Under the pieces are notes generated by a model, which was given only the letters and a program-made list of their open reading frames with translations, did not search any database and was not told the origin of the DNA. From Canna indica (taxonomy: Eukaryota; Streptophyta; Magnoliopsida; Zingiberales; Cannaceae): DNA of 64,000 nucleotides. Where the stretch lies: positions 24,374,001 through 24,438,000 of the forward strand of contig CP136893.1 of the NCBI GenBank assembly GCA_034359265.1. The letters run 5' to 3'. Positions 20,505 to 31,715 of the stretch are shown in pieces; position 1 is the first letter of the stretch; every line of letters starts with the position of its first letter. The position numbers and the translations under genes are program-made.

Positions 20505-22849
20505 ATGGATACTAACGGCACGGTGGACAGCCTTTCACCAAAGCACTACCAGCCCCTCGCTCCAAGAACGGTGGCGGAGATGGCCAACGGCACGGTGGAC
20601 AACCTTTCACCAAAGCACTGCCGGCCCCTCCCTCCCAGAACGGTGGCAACGTCGGCAGATGCGACTATGGGCTACCACATTGCACGGCGTCTTGTCCAAA
20701 TCGGCGCGCACGACGTCTTCTCCGTCCCCGGCGATTTCAACCTCACCCTCCTCGACTACCTCGTCGCTGAGCCCGGGCTCCGGCTCATTGGCTGCTGCAA
20801 CGAGCTCAACGCCGGGTATGCCGCCGATGGTTACGCCCGCGCCCGCGGCGTCGGCGTCTGTGTCGTCACCTTCACTGTCGGTGGCCTCAGCATGCTTAAC
20901 GCGATTGCCGGCGCCTACAGCGAGAATCTTCCCGTCATATGCATCGTCGGCGGCCCCAATTCAAACGACTACGGCACAAACCGCATCCTCCACCACACCA
21001 TCGGCCTCCCGGACTTCTCCCAGGAGCTACGATGCTTCCAAACTGTCACTTGCTATCAGGTACTACTCTGTTCTAATAAAAATTCGCTCTTTGCATTTCA
21101 TGGGCGGTAAACTACAATCCTGTGACCTTCTGTGACGATGTTACGACGACTGCAGGCTGTGGTGAACAACCTCGAGGACGCCCATGAACTCATCGACACC
21201 GCCATATCCACCGCTCTTAAAGAGAGCAAGCCCGTTTACATCAGCATTAGCTGCAATCTCCCCGCCATTCCTCACCCGACCTTCAGCCTCGACCCCATCC
21301 CATTCTTCCTCGCCCCCAGGTAATTAAGCCTTTAGACTCTGAATGTGTTTTATGTTATGCAACCAAATACTTATTAATTAATTGTTTTTTATTGGGTGAC
21401 TATTGATTGATTTTGATGCTTGGTGTCCTTAGATTGACCAATCATGTGGGATTGGAGGCGGCCGTAGAGGCGACGGCGGCGTTCTTGAACAAGGCCGTGA
21501 AGCCGGTGATGGTGGGAGGGCCCAAGATCCGGGTGGCCAAGGCCAAGAAGGCCTTCGTGGAGCTTGCAGACGCTTGCGGCTACCCCGTGGCGGTGATGCC
21601 CTCCGCTAAGGGGCTCGTGCCGGAGACCCATCCCCACTTCATCGGCACCTACTGGGGCGCCGTGAGTACGGCCTTCTGCGCGGAGATCGTAGAGTCTGCC
21701 GACGCCTACATCTTCGTCGGCCCCATCTTTAACGACTACAGCTCCGTTGGTTACTCCGTACTCCTCAAGAAGGAGAAGGCCATCATGGTGCAACCGGACC
21801 GTGTGGTGGTGGCCAATGGCCCCGCGTTCGGGTGCATCCTTATGAAGGACTTCCTCCAGGCGCTCGCCAAGCGCCTCAAGAAGAACACCACCGCTTACGA
21901 GAACTACTCTCGTATCTTTGTGCCCGACGGCCAGCCGCTCGAATGCCAGCCCAAGGAGCCACTGCGGGTCAACGTGCTCTTCAAGCACATCCAAAAAATG
22001 CTCTCGGGCGACACTGCTGTAATCGCCGAGACAGGCGACTCCTGGTTCAACTGCCAAAAGTTGAAATTGCCTGATGGCTGCGGGTATACAATGAGTTAAC
22101 AACATCTTCTTTATTCTTTAGCTTTATTAGTTATTAGTTAGAACAAATTAAGTGAACTCGCATAAATTTTTTCTCCTTCCTAGATACGAATTCCAAATGC
22201 AGTATGGATCCATCGGTTGGTCCGTGGGGGCAACGCTTGGCTACGCACTGGCCAAAAAAAACAAGCGCGTAATTGCTTGCATCGGCGACGGAAGCTTTCA
22301 GGTAATGTCTCTGCTTCTGTGGTCATAAACTCATAATATATATGTTCCGCGAACTAGTCGTGGAGTCTGATCGCGCTGCTGCTGTTAATTCCTTATTAAA
22401 CATAGATGACGGCCCAAGACGTATCGACAATGCTGCGGTGTGAGCAGAACAACATCATCTTCCTCATCAACAATGGTGGCTACACCATCGAGGTGGAGAT
22501 TCATGACGGACCTTACAACGTCATCAAGAATTGGGACTACACGGGTCTCGTCGACGCCATCCACAACGGTGAGGGCAATTGCTGGACTATAAAGGTGAGC
22601 GAGCATTTCGCGATCGATCTTGTTGCCATCTCCAACTGAAGTGATCGAACTATGCTCTCCCGGCCCATGCATGTGCAGGTCTGGAATGAGGAGGAGCTAA
22701 AGGAGGCCATAGCGACGGCGATGGGGCCAAAGCAGGATAGCCTCTGCTTTATAGAACTGATTCTACACAAGGATGATACCAGCAAAGAGTTGCTGGAATG
22801 GGGCTCAAGAGTTTGCGCTGCTAACAGCAGGGCGCCCTATCCCCAGTAG
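20505..22849 (+). CDS. PDC: Pyruvate decarboxylase (six exons, 615 aa)
   Basis: Thiamine-diphosphate enzyme converting pyruvate to acetaldehyde and CO2, the first step of ethanol fermentation in the cytosol; plant PDC is usually induced by low oxygen. Exons: 20505-21059, 21156-21319, 21433-22083, 22184-22301, 22406-22594 and 22679-22849, all GT-AG, summing to 616 codons with the stop. Visible residues: Asp77 in VPGDFN, catalytic Glu100 in [16 protein letters not shown], His163-His164 in RILHHTIG, the cofactor motif GDGSFQ (491-496) ending at NN (518-519), and Glu525 in GGYTIE. The length fits plant PDCs (about 600 aa). The start was chosen because it follows the TATA box; an upstream in-frame ATG (20379) lies before that box. 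The N-terminus contains a 24-residue tandem duplication (residues 4-51). No inactivating change is seen. Confidence 0.97.
20514..20657 (+). repeat. 72-bp in-frame tandem duplication in PDC exon 1
   Basis: Units 20514-20585 and 20586-20657 encode [20 protein letters not shown] and [20 protein letters not shown], each followed by four less similar residues. The first 60 nt differ at only 5 positions, so the duplication looks fairly recent or is being conserved. It lies in the variable N-terminal extension ahead of the ThDP-binding fold. Confidence 0.92.
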
Positions 22850-22877
22850 AAGTCACATATAGATTGAATTAGATTAT

Positions 22878-22883
22878 AATAAA
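22878..22883 (+). terminator. Probable polyadenylation signal of PDC
   Basis: AATAAA, 29 nt after the PDC stop codon and followed by T-rich sequence (22913-22950). A near-upstream element at this distance is short but possible for plants. Confidence 0.4.
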
Positions 22884-22994
22884 GATGAGCGGTTGATTTC
22901 CGTGATCGGCTGTCTCTTTTCGCTGCAATATTACTTTTCTTTTCTTGTAATACTTCATTCTGTTTTTCACCCCTCCGCGCTGTAATATTACTTT

Positions 22995-23528
22995 GGCTTA
23001 ATTATATTCTTGATCTCTCAAAATATCATATTTATTTATTTAATTTTTTATTTTAAATTTCTTTTTGTTTAGTCATTCAAAAATTATTTTCATTTTCGTT
23101 TAATTCATCTGTTAATTTTTATTAACTTTACTGTTAAGTATCAACATGACAATACTGACATGGATTAAAGAGTGATCAAACGAAAAAAATAAAGTATTTT
23201 AAGGGACTAGATGAAAAAATATATATATTAATAATCTAAAGTATAACATATACATCTTTAATAACCTAAAGCATAACAATATATAATAATACTTTGAATT
23301 TTTTTTTTTTTCATTTAGTCCCTTAAAATATTTTATTTTTTTCGTTTGATCCATCTTTAATCTATGTCAGCATTGTCATGTTGGCACTTAACAACAAAAG
23401 TTAACAGAAAGTTAATGGACCAAACGAAAACAAAAATAAATTTTGAAGGACTAAACGAAAACTTTTTTAAAAAAATGAATCAAACGAAAAAAATATGATA
23501 TTTTAAAGGACCAAAAATATAATTAAGC
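22995..23528. mobile_element. Mutator-type MITE forming a long hairpin
   Basis: Exact 10-bp TSD ATATTACTTT at 22985-22994 and 23529-23538. The ends read GGCTTAATTATATTCTTG and, reverse complemented, GCTTAATTATATTTTTGG, the common TIR type of plant Mutator-like MITEs. The two halves are nearly complementary along their length: TTTAGTCCCTTAAAATATTT opposes AAGTATTTTAAGGGACTAGA, and the CATGACAATACTGACATGG block opposes ATGTCAGCATTGTCATG. No coding potential. It starts 145 bp after the PDC stop codon. Confidence 0.88.
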
Positions 23529-23538
23529 ATATTACTTT

Positions 23539-23941
23539 CCATGGCTAATATATTAGTGAATCATATAGTCGTGATTGCTATATAAATTTATTTTTCATGA
23601 GTACGGTGCTTGCAAGTTGTTAGCACGGACAACTTACTTCTAAACATCTCTTTGTGAAATGTTATGTGGCGCATGCATATGTTTATTTTGTCAACTCCAA
23701 ATATTCGGTGATCTCTGCCACTTATGGGTAGCACAGTTAATGGTAATATCTTAGATCTATTGTCTACGTGTTCATACTAAATACTTTTGTACGGTCACTT
23801 ACAAAAAATATTATGTGATCTTTTAAATGTCAACTCAAAATTTATCAGCTTTACTATGACAAATTTGCTATATTTTATGAAAAAATATTGTTTGGCCCAA
23901 ATGTTAAAAAGCATTAAGATGCATACCTTATTGTGAAGAAA
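23539..23941. other. Intergenic sequence, nothing recognised
   Basis: AT-rich DNA between the Mutator-type MITE and the fold-back element. No coding, terminal repeats or RNA gene were recognised. Confidence 0.5.
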
Positions 23942-24105
23942 ATTATTATGGAGCCCAGCTCCATAGAAAATTTTTATGGAGCTGGGCTCCGATGGTGAAA
24001 TACGAATATCAAAGCAGTTTTTATTTTGCTTTAAGATTCGTGTTTTATTATCGGAGCTCGGCTCCATAAACTTTTTCTATGGAGTCGGACTCCATAATAT
24101 ATAAT
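23942..24105. mobile_element. Fold-back MITE whose arms are themselves palindromes
   Basis: The whole segment is an imperfect palindrome: the left arm from about 23944 (TTATGGAGCCCAGCTCC) mirrors the right arm ending GGAGTCGGACTCCATAA near 24098. The left arm also holds a perfect 16-bp inverted repeat, GGAGCCCAGCTCCATA (23950-23965) against TATGGAGCTGGGCTCC (23975-23990), separated by 9 nt. The right arm has the diverged equivalent (24053-24095). Boundaries are approximate; a 2-3 bp AT-type target duplication is possible but not provable. Confidence 0.72.
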
Positions 24106-24721
24106 TTTTTTCCCTTGTTGTGTGCATTCTCGTGCTTCTATGAACCAAGTTAATTAAAAAAAGAATCAATCAAATATATAGATAACCCTGCTCACAAATC
24201 ACAATTCTCAAATCCATCTTTTTAATCACTATTTAAGCAAAAACTGGATAAAAAATTTAATGAGATTAAAAATAAAATAATCCCACAACGTATAAGGTAT
24301 TATTTGTTTATAAAAATAACTTATGTTTAAAAGTAACGATGACGCCCCAATTCTTATGGTCACGTGATCGGCCAAGGTATGATTTTGTACTCCGAAACCT
24401 TCCACAATGCATACCACAATACGAAAGAGAATGAATGCGACCATGCATATATACATATATCCCTCAATTCTGCACTATATACTGATACGATTCACATTAT
24501 GTACATCTAGATTCTAATTCTTACATGCTCACATTTGAAATTCCTAGTTCCAGCTAGGTTGGTTGTGAGATTAGTTCCTGCTTTTGCTAACTCTGCTTGG
24601 TTGTATTTTTATGGACATGTTATTATTCAACATTTAATTAGAATACCATGGCCTCTTCTTATTAAAATTCATAGTTCTAAATTAGCTAATACCCTGTCCT
24701 AGCCAACATATATGTTTTCAA
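24106..24721. other. Intergenic AT-rich sequence, nothing recognised
   Basis: No conserved coding or structured ends recognised. The last part (about 24540-24720) may already be decayed LINE sequence, but I could not match it. Confidence 0.5.
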
Positions 24722-25049
24722 TTGTAAATTAGCTAATATCAGAGGGGCTCTTAGTTATTGGAATAAAACCTCTCTTGGCATTTTAGAGTAGAACCTTGAT
24801 TGTGTTTATTCTGACATCTCTTCCCTTGAATCATTAGATAGTACTCCTCTCGCTCCATCTGAACTTGACAATAGACTTAGATATGCCTTCACAATAAATG
24901 CATTCCTATCCAAAAAAGATTTATGTTAAATGGTGGTCTAAGTTCAAAATTGATTGGATCAAGGATGGTGATCAGAACATTGTGTATTACCATCGTCTTG
25001 TCACTAGACGTAGAAGAATTAATTTTATCTCTTCTCTCCTTAATGACCA
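24722..25049 (+). mobile_element. L1-type LINE ORF2, upstream fragment
   Basis: Encodes ANIRGALSYWNKTSLGILE and, after some decay, WWSKFKIDWIKDGDQNIVYY and RRRRINFISSLLND, matching the linker between endonuclease and reverse transcriptase in plant L1 ORF2 (KSRxxWLKEGDxNTxFFH type). The endonuclease part is absent, so the LINE is 5' truncated. It is cut at 25049 by gypsy G1 with TSD GACCA (25045-25049) and continues at 40375. Confidence 0.82.
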
Positions 25050-25224
25050 TGGATTGAACTAGAACTATTGGACCCAATCGGATTAGACCCAGCAGTGCCC
25101 CACAACACATCTTGAGCGTCGGAGTGTCTTTTGCAAGCCCCCCCCCCCCTCCCCGCCGGTGTCGAACTAAACAAGGAGAGACACCAAACCAGATCAAAAT
25201 GCCCCAACTCTTAGGCAAGGAATA
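25050..25224 (+). repeat. 5' LTR of G1, internally deleted
   Basis: Begins TGGATTGAACTAGAACTATT and ends AGGCAAGGAATA. It is only 175 bp against 447 bp for the 3' LTR. It jumps from CCCCACAACACATCT directly to TGAGCGTCGGAGTGTCTTTT, missing about 270 bp, including the AATAAA region present in the other LTRs. The C-run typical of the family (25140-25156) is kept. Confidence 0.88.
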
Positions 25225-25245
25225 TTTGGCGCCCACCGTAGGCCC
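25225..25245 (+). other. Primer binding site region of G1
   Basis: TTTGGCGCCCACCGTAGGCC directly follows the 5' LTR. The TGGCGCC core is the usual start of a Tat/Athila-type primer-binding site. The same motif flanks the 5' LTR of G4 in reverse (about 60945-60957). Confidence 0.7.
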
Positions 25246-25511
25246 GAGTAAAGCTTACCTCCCCACAATGGCTAGAACCCAGAGCCAATCGACTGTCGTC
25301 GCACGCCAACAACAACAACCAGATGATGAAGATCGATCGCAACCTGGTGCCACTGAAACATCGAAGGACAACGCTCCGGTATCGGCTAGTCTTCCCCTGA
25401 AAGGATCACAGCAGCGGATAAATGAGTTGAAAGCCAAAAACCAATGACTAATGGCCCAAGTCGAGATGCTGACATGATCCCATGGACAGCCCCCGGCTGA
25501 CCACAAGCACT

Positions 25512-27618
25512 TGTTGGGATGGGAAGAAGAAGCACAGCGGAAAAAGCAATTTAAAAAAAATACAAATCATCCCAAAACTAGCGATCAGCTTTAGCAATCT
25601 TTAAGGAATTCAATCTACGAGTAGAAGGAGAAGATATACCTTATACCGTGGATGCTAAGGCTGATCCTATCCCTGTTTCAAGACGTCCAACCACATGTTC
25701 TCCAAGGAAGGTCCACACTTAGCACCTCACAACCAAGCGACAATGAACACCAAGACCCGTTGTGGCTCAATGGAGAGGGAATCTCAACCCCGAAATGCAC
25801 CAAGGTGAAGTCGGTCCTTCCACCAAGAACCGAGCACTAAAAGGAAGAAAGAGGGGATGAGAAAATCACGGAACGAGGAGAAAGATGAAGAAACACCTTG
25901 TTGTCCTCCTTGGACTCCTCCAAGAAGATGAAGGAGATGACACACCCAAGAGGAAGAGACCTCCAAATCGACTTCAAAAACTCGGGAAGGAGGAGCTTGA
26001 TGGCCGGCCACCCATGGAAATCAAGAGGAGCTCTTTGGAGTCTTGCTCTTCAAGAAGCTTCTCAAGAATCCAAGCCTTTTCTCCTCTCCAAGATCTCTAA
26101 CCAATTTGCTTAACCTCTCTCAAAGGAGGTTAGACCATCTATTTATAAGGGGAGTAGGTGTCCCTCATGGTGGACCCGCCCCGCTTTTAAATCATCTCTC
26201 CAGAATTCAAAATTCCGAGGTTTGCCTCCAAAGAAAAAAATTATATTTAATGGATTTTTAATTAATTTGAAATTAATTAAATCCAACTAAATATAAACGT
26301 TAATTTATCTTTATAAATTAAACTTTTACTGATTAGGTTTTATCATGTGTCAGTCCCTACAATTTAGGGATGCCCTACAAATTAGGGTTACCGATGAACT
26401 CCTTCCTCGCGTATCCGTTCCTATAGGAAATCTCTTTCCTATCATGTCCATAAACGAGATATGTGATCATATTACAGCATGTCCATGCTAGTAGACATAT
26501 AGTGCCGCATTCGGACTTTATCTCATAAGGTCCTTTACGAGATTAACCTGTTGTGTGTGACCCATTAGGCCCCACACTAAGCCAACAGTGAGTTGTGCAT
26601 AATGGAGAGTCGGATCCGATAGAACGATTTCTATTCGAATCTTACGAGCCACCACTAAACTCCTTCGGTGAGATTGTGAGAGACTCCACTCATAAGTCAA
26701 GATTGACGTCTAGCAATGTGTCGTGACTACCCGAATAGTATGAGGTTCAATCTATAAGGATCGAACGCCCTTCGGTGATTAGTTACCAAGCAACTAAGTA
26801 CATCGATTGCAACGTCCCGAAGTCGAGTAGGGTATGGAAGAAGTGTCAAACCCTAATACCGATTCATATGTATTCCATCCTCCAAGATGTCGTCTCAATA
26901 CTGAAATATCAGAAACATCTTCCTGACTTTCATGTTTACTCTGGCCAGAGATTCCAGAGTCGACACTCTTGCAGGGACATACAGGATATTATTTCCTCTC
27001 AGAAGGAGTAACTTATTTTATGTTGGTAGCTCACCTACCTCCATGAATGTTTTCCCATGCCCAGTAATACTCGTCACATGACGCTGAGGCCCATGTAGGG
27101 ATAGAACCAAAGCAATGGGTTGTCACTCACAAGGTAACTAGGATAACCTCAGGTCCAAGAACTTCTTGCACCTACTATCACCCGAGGAATATCCTATTGA
27201 CACTCATGTAGGTATTCCATTCTGTATTCCTCGTGCAGGTCCATTCAATGAACTCATTCCCTAATGAGCACCTGCACTTGTACATTAATGACAACTCATA
27301 GATAAATGTGAGATCGGTTACCCATTATCGTATAAGGCACGTACCAAGCACACCAGTCTATCTGGAATCATCAATCCCCTAATTGGTGATCCTACGACTG
27401 GGAACATTTAGAACATGGGTATCTAGATTCCAATTCTCACTGGCATGATCTCATCATGGTCTTGGAGTTAATTGTCCAAGTTCATGGGGTTATTACAATC
27501 TAATATATACAAAATATAGATGCAGCATATGATGAAAAATTGTCTCATATTATTCATTAAACAAAAATAGTTCCCGACACATCAACATGTGATTGACTCA
27601 AGGACACTATTTCTTTCA
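25512..27618 (-). repeat. 3' LTR of the copia element
   Basis: Runs from TGTTGGGATGGGAAGAAG to CACTATTTCTTTCA, 2107 bp. Its inner 1.2 kb (from about 26413) matches the right LTR almost base for base (shared CTAGTAGACATATAGTGCCG, CACCCGAGGAA..., ACATCAACATGTGATTG). The outer 0.9 kb (25512-26412) has no obvious partner in the right LTR. Confidence 0.8.
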
Positions 27619-29596
27619 ATCTCCCACTTGCACTTATAGCCAATCATTACGGTATTTAATACACATACAACTTAAGTTGCAATAGAATTGCTACTGTGGT
27701 AATGGCTTTATGAATGGATCTGCAATATTGTCTTTTATGTCGACACGTTCTACATTTATATCACCATGTCCAACGATCTCTCTGATCAGGTGATACCGCC
27801 TTTGGATGTGTTTTGATTTATGATGGGATCTAGGTTCCTTTGCTTGCGCAACAGCCCCAGTGTTATCACAATAAACGGGGACCGAATCGGCAACCTCAGG
27901 AAAAACACCCAGCTCAGAGATAAATTTCTTTATCCACACTCCTTCCTTTGCGGCTTAGCTTACAGCGATGTACTCACCTTCTGTCATCGAGTCAGCCACA
28001 GTTCCTTTCTTGGAACTTTTCCAGCATACTGTGCCACCATTCAGAGTAAATACATACCCAGAAATGGATTTAGTATCATCCGGGTCAGATTGGAAGCTAG
28101 AATTTGTGTATCATTCCAGTCTAAAATTTGACCCACCATAAATCAGGAGAACATCTTTAGTCATTCTCAAGTACTTAAGAATGTTCTTTATGACTTTCCA
28201 ATGTTCCTCTCTAGGATCCGTCTGAAATATGCTAGTTACCCCTAGGGCATAAGCGACATCAGGCCGAGTGCAAAACATAGCATACATGATGGATCATACT
28301 GCCGAAGCACAAGGGATCACACTCATCCTTTTTCTCTCCTTAGGTGTCTTAGGAGACATCTTCTTGGAAAGAGTGATGCCATCACTCATAGGCAAGTAAC
28401 ATCTTTTACTGCCTTCCAAGCTAAACCTTTTTAGCACGGTATCAATATACCGAGACTGGGACAAACTAAGCATCATTCTGGACCTATCCCTATAGATCTT
28501 AATGCTGAGTACGTAGGATGCTTCACCCAAGTCTTTCATGAAGAAGTTTTTGGATAACCATATTTTCACTAATTGGAGCAGAGGAACATCATTCCCCATG
28601 AGCAGTATGTCATCCACATATAACACAATAAACACAACGGCACTCCCACTAACCATTTTATAGACACAAGGTTCGTCTACATTTTTGATGAAACCAAATT
28701 CTTTGACTGTCTCATCAAAATGGATGTTCCAAATCCTCGAGGCTTGCTTGAGTGCTTGAGTGCTTGAGTCCATAAATGGACCTTTGCAATTTACATACCT
28801 TCTTCGGTCCTACTGAAGACACGAATCCTTCTGGTTGGGTCATATAGACCTCTTCCTCAAGTTCACCATTGAGGAATGCAGTCTTGACATTCATCTGCCA
28901 GATCTCGTAGTCATAATATACAGCAATGTCTTGCATTATCCTAATGGACTTGAGCATGGCTAGAAGAGAAAAACTTTCATCATAGTCAAGACATTGCCTT
29001 TGAGTGAAACCTTTTGCTACCAGCTTGGCCTTATAGGTCTCCACCTGGCCATCATCTCCAATCTTTCTTTTAAAGATCCACTTATACCCTATAGGAGTAA
29101 CTCCTTCGGGTAAGTCAACCAAAGTTCAGACTTTGTTTGTGAACATGGAGTCCATTTCGGATTGCATTGCTTCCTGCCATTGTTTGCAATCAACATCCTT
29201 GATTGCTTGATCATAGGATTGTGTATCAACGAATTCCTGGTCATTCTCAATGGTCAGGAATAATCTTCCAAGTTGTCTCCGTAATCTCCCCAATCTTCGA
29301 AGAGTGGTGGGAGGTAGTGTTTCTGCGGTTGGTTCTTCCTATGGACTTTTCACAGGTGGTTGCGAATTTGCTTGTGGTTGTTGAACTTCATCAAGCTCAA
29401 CATCTCTTCCGCTGCCACTTTTCTCGATAAACTCTTTTTCTAAGAAAGTGGTATGCCTACTGACAAGCACCTTTTGTTCAATCGTCGAGTAGAAATAATA
29501 CCCTAAACTCTCTTTAGGATACCCCACAAACCTGCACCTGGTTGATTTAGCATAAAGCTTATCTAACTCTAATTTCTTGACGTACGCGGGGCAACA

Positions 29597-29910
29597 CACT
29601 ACAAGAGATTATTTCTTTAGTGGCAATTAATTTGTAGCAATAAGATAATTGCTGCTAACTAACTTAGAGGTACATCATTTAGCAACTATTATTAAAATCT
29701 CTACAAAAAAGTTATAGATTTCAATATATATGCATACATTTAGTGGTGATTATTTTTATCTTTACTAGCAATTGTATAAATTGCTTCTAAAGTCTTTAAC
29801 GACAATGGATCTAGTGTGAATTCATTAATTGCTGGTAAAGATTTTGCAGCATTTATAATTTCTAGCAAACGTCATAACAATCACCGCTAAAAAGCCAAAT
29901 TGTAGTAGTG
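29597..29910. mobile_element. Mini-CACTA transposon (314 bp)
   Basis: Ends CACTACAAGAGATTATTT and AATTGTAGTAGTG, with the 3-bp TSD ACA at 29594-29596 and 29911-29913. Subterminal parts carry inverted AGTGGCAATTA/TAGCAA-type motifs. It encodes nothing and depends on another element for movement. Excision in silico with one ACA restores the copia reading frame LKIWCCPAYVKK. Confidence 0.9.
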
Positions 29911-31166
29911 ACACCAAATCTTGAGATGCCTTAGACTTGGTTTCTTGCCACTCCATATCTCATATGGTGTACTAGAGACAGACTTTATGGGAGCCCTATT
30001 TAAAAGGTAGATAGTCATTTCAGACACATATCCCCAAAAGGAAATCAGGAGATCAGTAAAGCAAAACATGGACCGCATCATGTCTAACAACGTGTGATTC
30101 CTCCTTTCAGATACTCCATTATGTTGTGGTGTGCCTGGAGGGGTCCATTCAGAGACAATCCCATTGCCTTTTAGATAATGTAGAAACTCAATGGATAAGT
30201 ACTCCCCACCTCGATCTGATCGAAGGATTTTAATACTTTTCCATATTTGTTTCTCAACCTAAGCCTTATACTCTTCGAACTTTTCAAAAGTATCAGACTT
30301 ATGTCTCAACAGGTAGACATATCCATACCTTGATCTATCGTCTATGAACGTGATGAAGTAGGAATACCCACCTCTGGCTTGAGTTGTCATTGGTCCGCAA
30401 ATATCTGTGTGGATCAGCTCTAACAACTCAGTAGCCTTTTCACTACGCCCAGTGAAGGGGGACTTTGTCATTTTTCTTTGAGATATGATTCACAAGTTGG
30501 CATCGATTCAAAATCGAACGGGTCAAATAACCCGTCTTTGTACAACTTGTTAATCCGATTCTCGTTAATATGACCCAGTCTCAAGTGCCAAAGATAGGTG
30601 ATGTTCAGATTATCTCATTTCCTCTTGTGCGTTTGTTCGATATGAAAAATATTATCAGCTACATCTAAGACAATCAAACCATTTAAAATGTGCCCAGTTC
30701 TATATAATTCATCAGAATGACATATGTGGCAACAAATAATTGCCTTTTAAAGTCGTTTCATAACCTTGTTTTAGCAACAAAGTAACAGAAATAATGTTCT
30801 TTATTAGAACTGGAGCGTAATAACAATTGCTCAATTCAATGATTTTGCTTGATGACAAATACAAACAATAAGTTCCTATGGCTAAAGCTGCAACTCTTGC
30901 GCCATTGCCTACCCGAAGGTCGTAGTCGCATTTGTTTAACATTCTACTTATTCTCAACCCCTGCAACGAATTGCAAATGTAAGCACCACAACCGGTATCC
31001 AATACACATGTAGTAGAATTTTATAATGATAAATTTATTTCAATAATAAATGTACATGCGAAGGGGGCTTCAGAAGCCCTCTTCTACTTTACTTCTGTAA
31101 TATACTTCGTGCAGTTGCGCTTCTAGTGGCCATCTTTACCGTAATGAAAATAGGTGCCCTTAGGAG

Positions 31167-31715
31167 TAGGGATGTCAACGGGGCGGGGTGGGTACGGGGA
31201 GTGCCTACCCGCTACCCACCCCCACAAAATAAACGGGTACCCGCTACTCGTTTATTCCTTACGGGTATCAAAAATGGGTACCCATTTAATTACTCACGGG
31301 GGATGGATACCCATGACACTTTAAACAAATATAAATTATAATATTTTAATAATACTTCAACTCTTCAAGTATTTTGATAAAAACTTCAAGTATAACAATT
31401 TCATTTTGATAAACACACAATATTTTAATAACAACATCATCATAAGATTTCAAAACATAAAGTATATGAGTATTGAATTAGGTTAGAGTTTTTTTAGTAT
31501 ATATACCGAGGGTAATATTATGATTTACTAATTCTCGCGGGTAAATGGATAGCCGTGGGTACGGGTACTATAATACTCATACCCGCCCTATATAATAAAC
31601 GGGTAAGAAAAATTACCCGTAAAATTCCCGCGGGTAGGAAACTACCCCCCATACCCGTCATAAATGGATAAATACCCACGGGTACCCGCCTAAACAGGTA
31701 ATATTATCATCCCTA
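31167..31715. mobile_element. hAT MITE (549 bp) in the copia gag region
   Basis: Begins TAGGGATGTCAACGGGG and ends TATTATCATCCCTA. Exact 8-bp TSD CTTAGGAG at 31159-31166 and 31716-31723. Both subterminal regions are filled with GGGTAC/CGGGTAACGGGTACCC-like motifs. The core is AT-rich and non-coding. It lies next to the CCHC knuckle of the copia gag. Confidence 0.9.

Noticed and set aside
21389..22105. Long open frame antisense to PDC exon 3
   Set aside because: It is a shadow of the GC-rich PDC exon; its residues match no family and it crosses an exon border.
25652..26261. Several short open frames in the copia LTR
   Set aside because: They are in LTR sequence, overlap on both strands and have no recognisable protein family.
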